Shown: positions 1 to 8,159 of the stretch, piece after piece
Layout of the letters: every line of letters starts with the position of its first letter
How positions within the stretch are numbered: the stretch's first letter is position 1
Source: an uncultured Verrucomicrobiales bacterium
GTDB lineage: Bacteria > Verrucomicrobiota > Verrucomicrobiia > Limisphaerales > UBA1100
Direction of reading: 5' to 3'
DNA: 43,937 bases
NCBI GenBank assembly: GCA_913048135.1
Contig: CAJWVY010000004.1
Span: 1 to 43,937, forward strand
The notes under the pieces: model-generated
The model's database searches: none
The model's input: the letters and a program-made list of their open reading frames with translations, nothing else
What the model was told of the DNA's origin: nothing
Translations under genes and position numbers: made by a program

Positions 1-1025
1 ACAGCCGCGCCCAGTAGATAAAAGACAACGGTGCAAAATGTGTACACCACCATCGACAACCAGGCGTCCCATTGCATCACCCGAATCCAGCCCCGAGCCC
101 GCGCGAACCAGCCTTCTTTCTCCTCGCGTTTCCCGGTCCAGCGTCCATACCCCTTTTCCAAACACCAATACGGATATGCCACGATCTCTGCCGCGCCCAC
201 GCCAATAATCCCAAAAGTCGCTAAAGCGAGACCGATTTTCTCTGAACCGGAAGACAAAAAGCCCAAACCCAAACCCGCCTTCAGATCGGCCGCTCGCACG
301 GCCCATTCCGGTTGTGTTTGTAGCACGAACAAATTTACGATCGTCACCAGCGTGAAGGCACCCACCAAAATCGCGGCAAACGCTTCAATAAACCCGAACC
401 CGCCTCGCACCAGCATCACCGCTGTTAACAGCGCAAGGATCAGCGCCCATACCCGGTCATCCACCGGTTTGCTGTCGAAATCAAATCCGTCAACACGCCC
501 CGCCAACACATCGCGTTTCTCGACGGATTCCGGGTTCGCCCCAACCACGTTTTGTTGATCGATTACCTGAAGCTTCGCCCGCGCCGAAGCAGCTTCGTTG
601 TAGCGTTGCCCCTTTTCGGTGATCGGCATGGCGATTGCCATAGCTTGCCCAACACCGCCCACAATCCCACCCAACTGCCCAAATCCGAAGATCATGGTAA
701 AAGCCCAAAACAGCACGATCCAATTGGCCTTAAACCGCCCCACTCTCAGGCGAGGTCCCGGCAGACGATTCAACAATCCTAACGTGGTTTCGCCTTTGAC
801 TATGGCGTGACGCGCCATTTCGACCTGCGTGAAGCATTTAATCACACAACCGAAAATAATTAGCCCGAGAAAAACAAATCCCGCCTTGGCCCCGGTATGC
901 GTAGCCGCGATCAGCTCCCCGGAACCCACAATACCGCCGGCCATGATCAGGCCCGGGCCCAGCATGCGGAGTATCCCGGCGATCTTCTCCGGCGGCTGCC
1001 GCACCTCCGGCTCCGGTTCGCTCAA
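1..1025 (-). CDS. Nramp-like divalent metal ion transporter (3' end outside window)
   Basis: An uninterrupted minus-strand reading frame runs from about 1025 to the left edge, so the C-terminus is missing. The translation is a polytopic membrane protein. Its first segment carries a GPGLI motif followed by GGIVGSGELIAATHTGAKAG, matching the start of Nramp (MntH/SLC11) proteins, specifically the Planctomycetes/Verrucomicrobia branch. Further hydrophobic helices follow, with the GQLGGIVGGVGQA segment, then a hydrophilic stretch of about 60 residues (roughly 470-650 of the window) before the helices resume. The family imports Mn2+/Fe2+ by proton symport; substrate here is inferred. A TTG at 1023-1025 would overlap the sulfatase stop (TTGA), and the first ATG in frame is at 963-965, so the exact start is uncertain. 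The overlap suggests translational coupling with the sulfatase, although no functional link is obvious. Confidence 0.8.
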   Translation of the reverse strand, partial: MSEPEPEVRQPPEKIAGILRMLGPGLIMAGGIVGSGELIAATHTGAKAGFVFLGLIIFGCVIKCFTQVEMARHAIVKGETTLGLLNRLPGPRLRVGRFKANWIVLFWAFTMIFGFGQLGGIVGGVGQAMAIAMPITEKGQRYNEAASARAKLQVIDQQNVVGANPESVEKRDVLAGRVDGFDFDSKPVDDRVWALILALLTAVMLVRGGFGFIEAFAAILVGAFTLVTIVNLFVLQTQPEWAVRAADLKAGLGLGFLSSGSEKIGLALATFGIIGVGAAEIVAYPYWCLEKGYGRWTGKREEKEGWFARARGWIRVMQWDAWLSMVVYTFCTVVFYLLGAA

Positions 1026-2449
1026 CGCCAATCCTCCGCCCACTTGGCCGTTCGCACCTGGCTGCGAATGTGCCATTCCCGCAGCTCAGCCAACAACCGC
1101 GCCTTGGCCTCCGCGCCTGCCGGCGAATCCCAAAGATTATGCATCTCCTCGGGGTCGGCCCGCAGATCGAACAGTTGGCCGTACGGTTCATCCAGAAAAT
1201 GCACGAGCTTCCAGTCGTGGTCGCGGATCATGGTCATGAACGGTCCGTCCGTGTAATTGCCATCCGTCATTTGCTCGGCATACACGTAATCGCGTCCGGC
1301 CCAATCCTCGCCGCGCAGCGCAGGCAACACACTCACGGCCTCGCTACCTTCTGGTTCGGCAGCCCCGGCCATTTCCAGAATCGCCGCGCCGATATCCATG
1401 CTCTGCATGAGACCGTCCATCTCCCGGCCTCCAGTAAATTGACCCGGCGCCCAAACCAACATCGGCACACGGACGATTTGATCGTACATCGTCCATTTTT
1501 GGCTGTGCCCATGGTCTGTCAAACAATCACCGTGATCGCTAGTGAAGATGACAATCGAATTATCGAGAATCCCCTTTGCCTCCAGACCTGCCATTAATTC
1601 GCCGAGCTTTTCATCGATCATGGTCACGTTGGCCAGATAATGCCGGCGCTGACGCAGGCGCTGTTCCTCAGTCGGGTTCAACGAATGCACCACGGAATCG
1701 TGATCCACGTCCACGTTATGCTGACGCATAGCCTTGAAAGGCGGTGGTTGACTTTCCAAATCCATCTCGGTGACCGGCTGTAATTCCAGCTCCCGATCCG
1801 CATACGCATCCAAATGCCGCGGCACTGGATCATACGGCGGATGCGGCCCGGGAAACCCGATCTGCAGAAACAACGGCTTATCCACCGGCTTTGTGCGCAG
1901 CCACCACTGCGCGAAATCGCCCACAAAGAAATCCGAATGCGTCTCTTCCGGCAGATCCCACGTAAAGGCCCCCAGCGCATCGCGGTAGTTTTCGTATTCG
2001 CGGTAGAGCTCCCGCTGTTGCTTCACCAACCCGCGCGCTGCCAAGGCCTTGTCCCATTCATCGAAATAATAACGCCCCTCTAGGTAACGATCCTTGTTCT
2101 CAACCACATACCGCTCATGAAATCCACAAGGCGTCTGGAACGGCCATGTGTGCATCTTGCCCACATTCACGCAATGATATCCGGCATCAGCCAACTGATT
2201 CACCCAACTCCGCCGCCACGCATCAGCATTTTTCAGAATGCCCGTTGTGTGCGGGAAATATCCGGTAAACAGACTCGCCCGCGAACTCGCGCAGGACGGC
2301 GCGGCCACATGGCAATTGGAAAACGAAACCCCCTCACGCACCAGCCGGTCCATGTGCGGCGTGTCCACAAACGGAAATCCCAACGCATTGATGGTGTCGT
2401 ACCGTTGTTGGTCGGTGATAACGAAAATGATGTTCGGCTGATCCGCCAT
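1022..2449 (-). CDS. Sulfatase (formylglycine-dependent, alkaline phosphatase superfamily)
   Basis: The product is 475 residues, typical for a type I sulfatase, which hydrolyses sulfate esters using a formylglycine made from an active-site cysteine. The N-terminus PNIIFVITDQQRYD holds the first metal-binding aspartates. The modification site is C53-A-S-S-R57 followed by ASLFTG; the usual form is C-x-P/A-S-R, so proline is replaced by serine. A TSDHGD metal site lies near residue 300. No signal peptide is visible from the ATG chosen, which directly precedes the conserved core, so location is unclear. The longer frame upstream is rejected because the conserved start is here and a promoter-like -35/-10 pair lies immediately before it. 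It is divergent from a Tat-exported Gfo/Idh/MocA oxidoreductase, a pairing common in polysaccharide-degrading Verrucomicrobiota. The natural substrate cannot be told from sequence. Confidence 0.93.
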   Translation of the reverse strand: MADQPNIIFVITDQQRYDTINALGFPFVDTPHMDRLVREGVSFSNCHVAAPSCASSRASLFTGYFPHTTGILKNADAWRRSWVNQLADAGYHCVNVGKMHTWPFQTPCGFHERYVVENKDRYLEGRYYFDEWDKALAARGLVKQQRELYREYENYRDALGAFTWDLPEETHSDFFVGDFAQWWLRTKPVDKPLFLQIGFPGPHPPYDPVPRHLDAYADRELELQPVTEMDLESQPPPFKAMRQHNVDVDHDSVVHSLNPTEEQRLRQRRHYLANVTMIDEKLGELMAGLEAKGILDNSIVIFTSDHGDCLTDHGHSQKWTMYDQIVRVPMLVWAPGQFTGGREMDGLMQSMDIGAAILEMAGAAEPEGSEAVSVLPALRGEDWAGRDYVYAEQMTDGNYTDGPFMTMIRDHDWKLVHFLDEPYGQLFDLRADPEEMHNLWDSPAGAEAKARLLAELREWHIRSQVRTAKWAEDWR

Positions 2450-2457
2450 GCGCGCGC

Positions 2458-2486
2458 AGTCTAGGGTTAACCGAAAGGGATTGCAA
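2458..2486 (-). promoter_or_regulatory. Candidate sigma-70 type promoter of the sulfatase gene
   Basis: On the minus strand TTGCAA (2486-2481) is followed by a 17-base spacer, TAGACT (2463-2458), then 8 bases to the ATG. This predicts a transcript starting at or next to the start codon. The same TTGCAA, which is its own reverse complement, also fits as the -35 of the divergent gene. Found by eye, with no transcription start data. Confidence 0.5.
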
Positions 2487-2508
2487 ACGCCCGCCACCCC
2501 GCCACAAT
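2481..2508 (+). promoter_or_regulatory. Candidate promoter of the Gfo/Idh/MocA gene
   Basis: TTGCAA (2481-2486), a 16-base spacer and CACAAT (2503-2508) lie exactly 6 bases before the ATG at 2515. There is no convincing Shine-Dalgarno sequence, so the mRNA may be leaderless. The -35 hexamer coincides with that of the sulfatase promoter on the other strand. Confidence 0.5.
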
Positions 2509-2514
2509 CGCAGC

Positions 2515-3837
2515 ATGAAATCCAATTCGCTGTCCCGACGCAATTTCCTGGCCACCTCTGCCCTCGCCTTTCCGTATGTGGCGACACGCTCCTGGGCGCT
2601 CTCGCCGAACTCCACCGTTCGCCACGTAACCTTCGGTGCCAACGGCATGGCCTTTTCCGATGTAAACTCCATTTCCGGTGTGAAAAACGTTGAGGTGGCG
2701 GCCTGTGCGGAGATCGATCCAGCACGTCAGGATCGCTTTGCCCGTAAATTCCCCAGGGGGAAACGTTACACCGACTGGCGTGAGCTCCTCGACAAGGAAG
2801 CCAAGAATTTCGACACCGCCAATGTGTCCACCCCCGATCACATGCACGCGCCGATCGCAATGGCCGCCATGCAACTCGGTAAACACGTTTATGTACAGAA
2901 ACCGCTTACTCACGACGTGTTCGAGAGCCGCAAACTCCGAGAATTTGCCACCGCTAACAAACTCACCACCCAGATGGGTATCCAAGTGCATTCCAGCCAA
3001 GTCTATCGGGAAGCCGTAGCGCTTGTGCATCAGGGGGCGATTGGCAAAGTCACCGAGGTGCATACCTGGAGCAGCAAGAAATGGGGCGACACCGCCCAGC
3101 GGCCCGACCGCAAAGACAAGGTGCCCGCCGGGCTCGACTGGGATGCCTGGTGCGGTGTGGCGCCGAAGAACGATTACATCGGTGGCTACTACCACCCCGG
3201 CAACTGGCGCAAACGCCTCGACTACGGCACCGGCACGTTTGGCGATATGGGCTGCCATATTTATGATCCCATGTACGGTGCCGTCGGCCTCACCGCGCCG
3301 CTCAGTGTCCGCAGCGAAGGCCCCGCACCGGTGGAGGGCTCGCACAGCTGGAACGTCAACGCCAAGATCCATTACGTCTATCCCGGCACCAAATACACCG
3401 CCGGCGAAACGGTCGATGTAACCTGGTACGACGGCGATCAGCGCCCGCCGGCAAATGTGCAGGAACGCATCGGCCGCGCCCTGCCCGGACAAGGTTCCGT
3501 ATTGTTTGGCACCAAGGGTCACATGATCATTCCTCACGTAGGGAAAGCCATCTTGTTGCCTGAAGACAAATACAAGGAATACAAGCGGCCCGAAATCGGC
3601 GGCGTGAACCACTGGGAATCTTTCATCAACGCCGCGCGGGGCGAAGGTAAGACCTCTGCGAATTTCGATTACTCCGGTCCGCTGACCGAAGCCATCCTGC
3701 TCGGCGGGATTGCGACGCGATTCCCCAAACAGCAACTGAACTGGGACGAGAAGAAACTCGCCTTCAGCAACAGCAAGGCGGCCACCGCCTTTGTGAAGCG
3801 CGAGTACCGGAAGAGCTGGGAAGTCAAAGGCCTTTAA
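2515..3837 (+). CDS. Gfo/Idh/MocA family oxidoreductase, Tat-exported
   Basis: A 440-residue protein. The N-terminus has a Tat signal: SRRNFLATSALAF near residues 7-19, a twin arginine followed by a hydrophobic stretch, with cleavage probably after residue 28. The N-terminal Rossmann domain binds NAD(P). Its usual EKP motif appears here as YVQKPL around residues 127-132, with Q for E, a form frequent in the secreted subgroup of Planctomycetes and Verrucomicrobiota. The C-terminal GFO_IDH_MocA alpha/beta domain follows from about residue 150. Family members oxidise or rearrange sugars and inositols, often with the cofactor retained; the substrate is not predictable. Its 3' end overlaps the convergent methyltransferase gene by 4 bases. 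The divergent sulfatase suggests shared use in periplasmic breakdown of sulfated sugars, which is inference. Confidence 0.93.
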   Translation: MKSNSLSRRNFLATSALAFPYVATRSWALSPNSTVRHVTFGANGMAFSDVNSISGVKNVEVAACAEIDPARQDRFARKFPRGKRYTDWRELLDKEAKNFDTANVSTPDHMHAPIAMAAMQLGKHVYVQKPLTHDVFESRKLREFATANKLTTQMGIQVHSSQVYREAVALVHQGAIGKVTEVHTWSSKKWGDTAQRPDRKDKVPAGLDWDAWCGVAPKNDYIGGYYHPGNWRKRLDYGTGTFGDMGCHIYDPMYGAVGLTAPLSVRSEGPAPVEGSHSWNVNAKIHYVYPGTKYTAGETVDVTWYDGDQRPPANVQERIGRALPGQGSVLFGTKGHMIIPHVGKAILLPEDKYKEYKRPEIGGVNHWESFINAARGEGKTSANFDYSGPLTEAILLGGIATRFPKQQLNWDEKKLAFSNSKAATAFVKREYRKSWEVKGL

Positions 3838-4865
3838 GGCCGGCGACACTCCAGAACTTTGAAGGAATGTCCGAGGTGTTCCGGGTGCACCAGCGTCTGG
3901 AATTGCCGTGTGCGGTCCGGCGTCCATTCCGGGAACAGCTCCGGCCGCTGAAGCGTCTGTTCAAAGAGACTCACCAAATATTGGGATTGCCGTGTTAGCG
4001 GAACCATCTCTAACCCAATCGCCTCGGCTATCCGTTCCACTCTGGTGAAATTCACCGAGGCCGTGATGTCTACCTCCCCGGGATTGGCCAGCACATCGTC
4101 CACCATTCGGTGGCGGTGATATCCGCGCAATGTCCCGTTCTCTCTGGGCGGATCGAAAAACTCCCGCTCAGTCATTCCGTAATCCACCACCAACGCCTGG
4201 CCGCGCTTCAGGGAATTGCAAACCGCCTGCCACACCCCGTAATCGCCCACCGTAAAGATCGCCCCTTCCTCGGGCGTTAGCTGATCGCCCAGTTCAGCCT
4301 TCCCTCCCGGGCGCATTCCCCACCCAAACGATTGCCCATCCGATTCCACCAAACTCAGCCACCACGCATCATCTTTCCAGATGAGTCGCTCCGCCGGACA
4401 GGCATCCAGCAACTCATTGCAATAAAACACGCCATTGAATGATTCCAGCTCGGCAACCCATTTCACCTTATCGACAAATTCAGCTAACACACTCCCCTGC
4501 CATTGGCGGTGGATTTCGGAAGGTTCCCAGAGAACCAATTCGCATCGCTCAAATAGTTCCGGCCGCCAATCACGCAAATACGCCATCACATCCTTGGCCA
4601 ACCGGCCATCATGAGCCCCAGCTTCAACCAATTGCACGGGCCCATCAATCTCCGCCAACCAATCGGCAAACTGAAACGCCAGCAGTTCCCCGTACAAACT
4701 CCCCACACTCACGCTGGTGTAAAAGTCGCCACTGCGCCCCACCTCGCGTTGCGTTTCGTAATAGCCCAGCCCAGGTTCGTACAAGGCCCGTTCCATGAAA
4801 CGACTAAAGGGTATACCGCCTTTCTCGGCGATTTCCGCGTGGATTCGTTGCTCCAGTTCGTTCAT
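3834..4865 (-). CDS. SAM-dependent methyltransferase, MidA/NDUFAF7 (DUF185) family
   Basis: The product is 343 residues. It contains the DUF185 signatures: GIPFSRFMERALYEPGLGYY near the N-terminus, then SGDFYTSVSVG, and the SAM-binding region VQLVEAGAHDGRLAKDV. Later come NELLDACPAER and LVVDYG, and a C-terminal QSQYLVSL. The eukaryotic relative NDUFAF7 methylates an arginine of a complex I subunit; bacterial targets are mostly unknown, so a role with NADH dehydrogenase is only an analogy. The start at 4865 puts MNELEQRIHAEI at the N-terminus, which matches the family; the longer upstream frame would run into the divergent tlyA gene. It converges on the oxidoreductase gene with both stop codons inside TTAA. 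No recognisable promoter lies in the 52 bases before it. Confidence 0.88.
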   Translation of the reverse strand: MNELEQRIHAEIAEKGGIPFSRFMERALYEPGLGYYETQREVGRSGDFYTSVSVGSLYGELLAFQFADWLAEIDGPVQLVEAGAHDGRLAKDVMAYLRDWRPELFERCELVLWEPSEIHRQWQGSVLAEFVDKVKWVAELESFNGVFYCNELLDACPAERLIWKDDAWWLSLVESDGQSFGWGMRPGGKAELGDQLTPEEGAIFTVGDYGVWQAVCNSLKRGQALVVDYGMTEREFFDPPRENGTLRGYHRHRMVDDVLANPGEVDITASVNFTRVERIAEAIGLEMVPLTRQSQYLVSLFEQTLQRPELFPEWTPDRTRQFQTLVHPEHLGHSFKVLECRRP

Positions 4866-4917
4866 GGCTTGAGGCGAGCGCTGGTTTTCTCTACAAACGC
4901 CGGCACATCCTGCGCTC

Positions 4918-5679
4918 ATGTCACCCGCCGCATCAACCCGCAAACGCCTGGACCAGGCGATGTTCGACGATCAACTCACGGAGAGTCGCGAAAAAGCCAA
5001 GCGTTTGATCATGGCCGGCAAAGTGCGCGTGAACGATCAGGTGGCCCGCAAACCCAGTGATCAGGTGAAGCCCGAGGACCGCATTGAGGTCGAGGAACCG
5101 GAAAAATTCGTCAGCCGCGGCGGCTTCAAGCTGGAAAAGGCGTTGGAGACGTTCCCGATTGAAATCAAAGGCACGGTCGCCATCGATCTGGGTGCCTCCA
5201 CTGGCGGGTTCACGGATTGTCTCCTGCAAAACGGCGCGGAAAAGATTTTCTCCGTGGATGTCGGCCGCGGCCAGCTCGCGTGGCATCTCCGCAAGAGTCA
5301 TCGCGTGCATGTGATGGATAAAACCAATGCCCGCCACCTTACCCGCGCCGATTTCCCGAAGAGTTTTGAAGGTGCCGATGTGGTGACCATTGATTGTTCG
5401 TTTATTTCCCTGCGCAAAATCCTCCCCGCTGCCTTGGCGGTCGCCCGTCGGGGTGGTAACATTATCGCGCTGATCAAACCGCAGTTCGAAGCCGGCAAGG
5501 CCGAGGTCGATAAAGGCGCCGGCGTGATCAAGGATCCTGAGATCCACGCTCGCGTCATCCGCGAACTGCAGGCGTTTGTAAGTGAAACCGATGGGTTAAC
5601 CTGGCGCGGCGATACCGATTCGCCAATCACTGGCCCGAAAGGAAACAAAGAATTTCTCGCTTGGATTGAAAAAGAATAA
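4918..5679 (+). CDS. tlyA: TlyA family rRNA (cytidine-2'-O)-methyltransferase
   Basis: A 253-residue protein, within the usual TlyA range. An S4 RNA-binding domain occupies roughly residues 9-70 (RLDQAMFDD, SREKAKRLIMAGKVRVND). It is followed by an FtsJ/RrmJ-type methyltransferase domain starting at FVSRGGFKLEKAL, with the SAM-binding loop IDLGASTGGFTD, then VTIDCSFISL and IKPQFEAG. Characterised TlyA proteins methylate the 2'-hydroxyl of cytidines in 16S and/or 23S rRNA; the older name haemolysin A is misleading. It starts a plus-strand operon with nadK, with a 14-base overlap. tlyA-nadK is a recurrent gene pair in bacteria, often followed by recN, which is replaced here by a LacI regulator. 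A CATCCT hexamer sits 6 bases before the ATG and may be a weak -10. Confidence 0.93.
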   Translation: MSPAASTRKRLDQAMFDDQLTESREKAKRLIMAGKVRVNDQVARKPSDQVKPEDRIEVEEPEKFVSRGGFKLEKALETFPIEIKGTVAIDLGASTGGFTDCLLQNGAEKIFSVDVGRGQLAWHLRKSHRVHVMDKTNARHLTRADFPKSFEGADVVTIDCSFISLRKILPAALAVARRGGNIIALIKPQFEAGKAEVDKGAGVIKDPEIHARVIRELQAFVSETDGLTWRGDTDSPITGPKGNKEFLAWIEKE

Positions 5680-6547
5680 AGCCATCCGGTCCGTGGGACT
5701 GATCGGCAACACCGGTCAGGCCATCAAGTCGGGCGTTGTGCGCAAGACGGCCAAGCTCATTGAGCAATCCGGCCGGAAAGTCTTTCTTGATCCCTCAGTC
5801 TCCAAAGCCGCCAAAGGAAACGGCATCGTGCTGGCGGATTCCGGGGAACTTGCGCGCATGTGCGATTTACTAATGGTCATCGGCGGCGACGGCACCGTCC
5901 TCAAGGTGGCGCGCGATACCGCCGGTAGCAACACGCCCCTGCTCGGCGTCAACGCCGGCCGCCTCGGCTTTCTCACCACCGCCTCCACCGGTGAACTCAA
6001 GCTTGCTCTGGATAATCTATGGGCGGGTAAATTCACTATCGACCCTATGCCGCTGGTCGAAGCCAGCGGCACATTCAGTGGCAAAAAAATCAAGGCGCTG
6101 GCTTTGAACGATATTTTGATTAGCCGCGGCGCCAACCCGCGACTGATCGAGATGGAAGTAACCATCGACGGCGAACCGCTCACCACCTACCGCAGTGATG
6201 GGTTAATTGTCGCCACGCCCGCCGGATCCACCGCCTATTCACTGGCCGCTGGCGGTACTGTGGTGACACCTCACTCCGAAGTGCTCACGCTCAACCCCGT
6301 TTGCCCGCAGGCCCTCTCCAATCGCCCTCTGATCGTCAGCTTTTCCTCCACCATTGAGGTCACCATCTTGAAGCACCGCGCCGAAAGCTATCTCTCTGCC
6401 GATGGCCAGATGCTCACAGAACTGGTGGTTAGCGATCAGGTGACCATCCGGCGCAGCCGCCAAAAGGCCCGACTGGTACGCCTAGAGGGCCATTCCTTTT
6501 TTGAGACCTTGCGGCACAAACTGCACTGGACCGGCTCGCACGCATGA
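5666..6547 (+). CDS. nadK: NAD kinase
   Basis: 293 residues, normal for bacterial NAD kinase, which phosphorylates NAD to NADP in the cytoplasm. The diagnostic GGDGT motif is at residues 73-77, and downstream are the LGVNAGRLGFLT segment, the LNDILISRG segment (family NE/D motif) and the YRSDGLIVATPAGSTAYSL glycine-rich motif. The start is a TTG at 5666, inside the end of tlyA (14-base overlap); no ATG near it gives the conserved N-terminus, so translational coupling is likely. The stop overlaps the next gene as ATGA. This is among the most secure calls in the window. Confidence 0.96.
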   Translation: MKKNKAIRSVGLIGNTGQAIKSGVVRKTAKLIEQSGRKVFLDPSVSKAAKGNGIVLADSGELARMCDLLMVIGGDGTVLKVARDTAGSNTPLLGVNAGRLGFLTTASTGELKLALDNLWAGKFTIDPMPLVEASGTFSGKKIKALALNDILISRGANPRLIEMEVTIDGEPLTTYRSDGLIVATPAGSTAYSLAAGGTVVTPHSEVLTLNPVCPQALSNRPLIVSFSSTIEVTILKHRAESYLSADGQMLTELVVSDQVTIRRSRQKARLVRLEGHSFFETLRHKLHWTGSHA

Positions 6548-7554
6548 TCCGCCTCAAGGACATTGCCGAGAGCGCAGGGGTTTCCGTGATGACCGTCTCC
6601 AAGGCGTTGCGGAATGAACCGGATATCTCCGAAGCTACCAAGGCGCGCATTCGCGGCATCGCCGACCGCACCGGATACGTCCCAAACAATTCCGCCCGCG
6701 GCCTACGCACACGCCGCACGCAGCAGTTTGGCCTGATCATTTCCGCGCTCAGCAATCCTATGTACACGCGCACGTTCATGGCGATTGAAGAGCAGGCGCA
6801 TGAAATGGGTTACGAAATCATCGTCGCGCAAACCCTTAACAACGCCGAGCGCGAGGCGGATTGCATTCGCCGTTTGCTGGCCAGGCAGGTGGATGGCTTG
6901 TTTATCCGGCCTGTGTATCGACCGGACCCATCGGCCGGCATTTACGAGGAACTCAAAAAACGAAAAACCCCAACCGTAATCCTCGGTCATCGCGCCCTGT
7001 TCTGCAGTGATTTCCCCAATGTGGAGACCGACGATCTCGCCGCCGCCAAGGCTGTGACGGAACACCTACTGGATCTCGGCCATCGCCGTATCGCCTGCCT
7101 CACTGGCCCCATTTTCGCCCCTTGGGCACAGGAACGATACGAAGGCTACCGCCGCGCCCTGATGGAGCATGGTCTGGAGGTGGATGAGAAACTCGTATTT
7201 CAGGCCGGGGCCACCATCGAGGAAGGCGCCGCCGCGGCACTGCAGTTTATCAACGAACAACCGAAAGCCACCGCCATGATCGCCGCCAACGATCTGGTGG
7301 CATTCGGCGCGGCCAATACATTGCTCGATCAGGGCATTTCCATCCCGCAGGATCTTTCCGTCGCTGGTTTTGGTAATGTGTTGTCGGCTGAATATTTCCG
7401 GGTTCCACTGACCACGGTGCGGCAACCCAAATATCGCCGAGGCCTCGCCGCAATGGAATCCATGAAGAGCCTGCTGACGGGCGAATCCGTCAGCCCCAAG
7501 CGGTTGCCGGCCGAATTGGCCATCCGCAAAAGCACTACCGCCCCCGCCGTTTAG
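6544..7554 (+). CDS. LacI/GalR family transcriptional regulator
   Basis: 336 residues with the standard two-part design. An N-terminal helix-turn-helix lies at residues 2-22 (IRLKDIAESAGVSVMTVSKA), followed by the hinge helix region TGYVPNNSARGLRT around residues 43-57. A periplasmic-binding-protein-like sensor domain follows from about 60 to 330, including GHRRIACLTGP, MIAANDLVAFGA and the C-terminal PLTTVRQP motif. Such proteins usually bind a sugar or nucleoside and repress catabolic genes. It is coupled to nadK by an ATGA overlap, so it appears to be co-transcribed with tlyA and nadK and lacks an obvious neighbouring target operon. The ligand is unknown. The 3' end overlaps convergent ribE by 4 bases (TTAG). 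Confidence 0.93.
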   Translation: MIRLKDIAESAGVSVMTVSKALRNEPDISEATKARIRGIADRTGYVPNNSARGLRTRRTQQFGLIISALSNPMYTRTFMAIEEQAHEMGYEIIVAQTLNNAEREADCIRRLLARQVDGLFIRPVYRPDPSAGIYEELKKRKTPTVILGHRALFCSDFPNVETDDLAAAKAVTEHLLDLGHRRIACLTGPIFAPWAQERYEGYRRALMEHGLEVDEKLVFQAGATIEEGAAAALQFINEQPKATAMIAANDLVAFGAANTLLDQGISIPQDLSVAGFGNVLSAEYFRVPLTTVRQPKYRRGLAAMESMKSLLTGESVSPKRLPAELAIRKSTTAPAV

Positions 7555-8150
7555 CGCGCCGCAAAACGCTCGACGTATTTGCCGAGAATATCCGACTCCA
7601 AATTCACGGCATCCCCCACCGCGCGCTCTTTCAACGCGGTTTCTTCAAACGTGTGCGGAATGATCCAGATGGTGAACGTTTCCTTTTCTACCGCCGCCAC
7701 CGTCAAACTGATGCCATCCACAGCCACCGACCCCTTGTGCACGATATAGCGCATCACTTCATCGGGCGCGGCGATCTCCAGCTGATGATCCTCACCCTTC
7801 TGTTCCCAAGAAACAATCTTCCCCATGCCGTCGATATGGCCCGTAACAAAATGACCGCCCAACCGGCCACCCGCCTCAAGACTGCGTTCCAGATTAACTG
7901 ACGATCCCGCGCGACAATCCTGAAGATTCGTCAGCCGCCAGGTTTCCTGCAGAAGATCGAATTGGGCCGTTTTGGTCCGCCCCTTGGCCGCCAGTTCAGC
8001 CACCGTGAGGCAGCAGCCGTTCACCGACAGACTATCGCCCACCTTGAGTCCCGTGCCGGTCTTTCGAAGAGACAATGTCAGGCGAATGGATTGATCGCCC
8101 GGATGAACCGACTCCACCGTCCCTGTTTCCTCGACAATCCCCGTAAACAT
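7551..8150 (-). CDS. ribE: Riboflavin synthase, alpha subunit
   Basis: 199 residues, the expected size. Riboflavin synthase converts two 6,7-dimethyl-8-ribityllumazine molecules into riboflavin and a pyrimidinedione. The N-terminus MFTGIVEETGTV is the family hallmark. Two lumazine-binding beta-barrel repeats are visible: the first ends around residue 95, and the second opens with GHFVTGHIDGMG and contains KGSVAVDGISLTV. The equivalent first-repeat motif is VGDSLSVNGCCLTV. The start at 8150 is chosen because it yields the universal MFTGI. It lies 9 bases downstream of ribD on the same strand. ribH (lumazine synthase) and ribA/B are not in the window. Confidence 0.96.
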   Translation of the reverse strand: MFTGIVEETGTVESVHPGDQSIRLTLSLRKTGTGLKVGDSLSVNGCCLTVAELAAKGRTKTAQFDLLQETWRLTNLQDCRAGSSVNLERSLEAGGRLGGHFVTGHIDGMGKIVSWEQKGEDHQLEIAAPDEVMRYIVHKGSVAVDGISLTVAAVEKETFTIWIIPHTFEETALKERAVGDAVNLESDILGKYVERFAAR

Positions 8151-8159
8151 CGCGCGCAC

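Noticed and set aside
2467-3927. Long minus-strand open frame over the Gfo/Idh/MocA gene
   Set aside because: It is antisense to a clear oxidoreductase, has a translation without any recognisable domain, and such shadows are common in GC-rich codon use.
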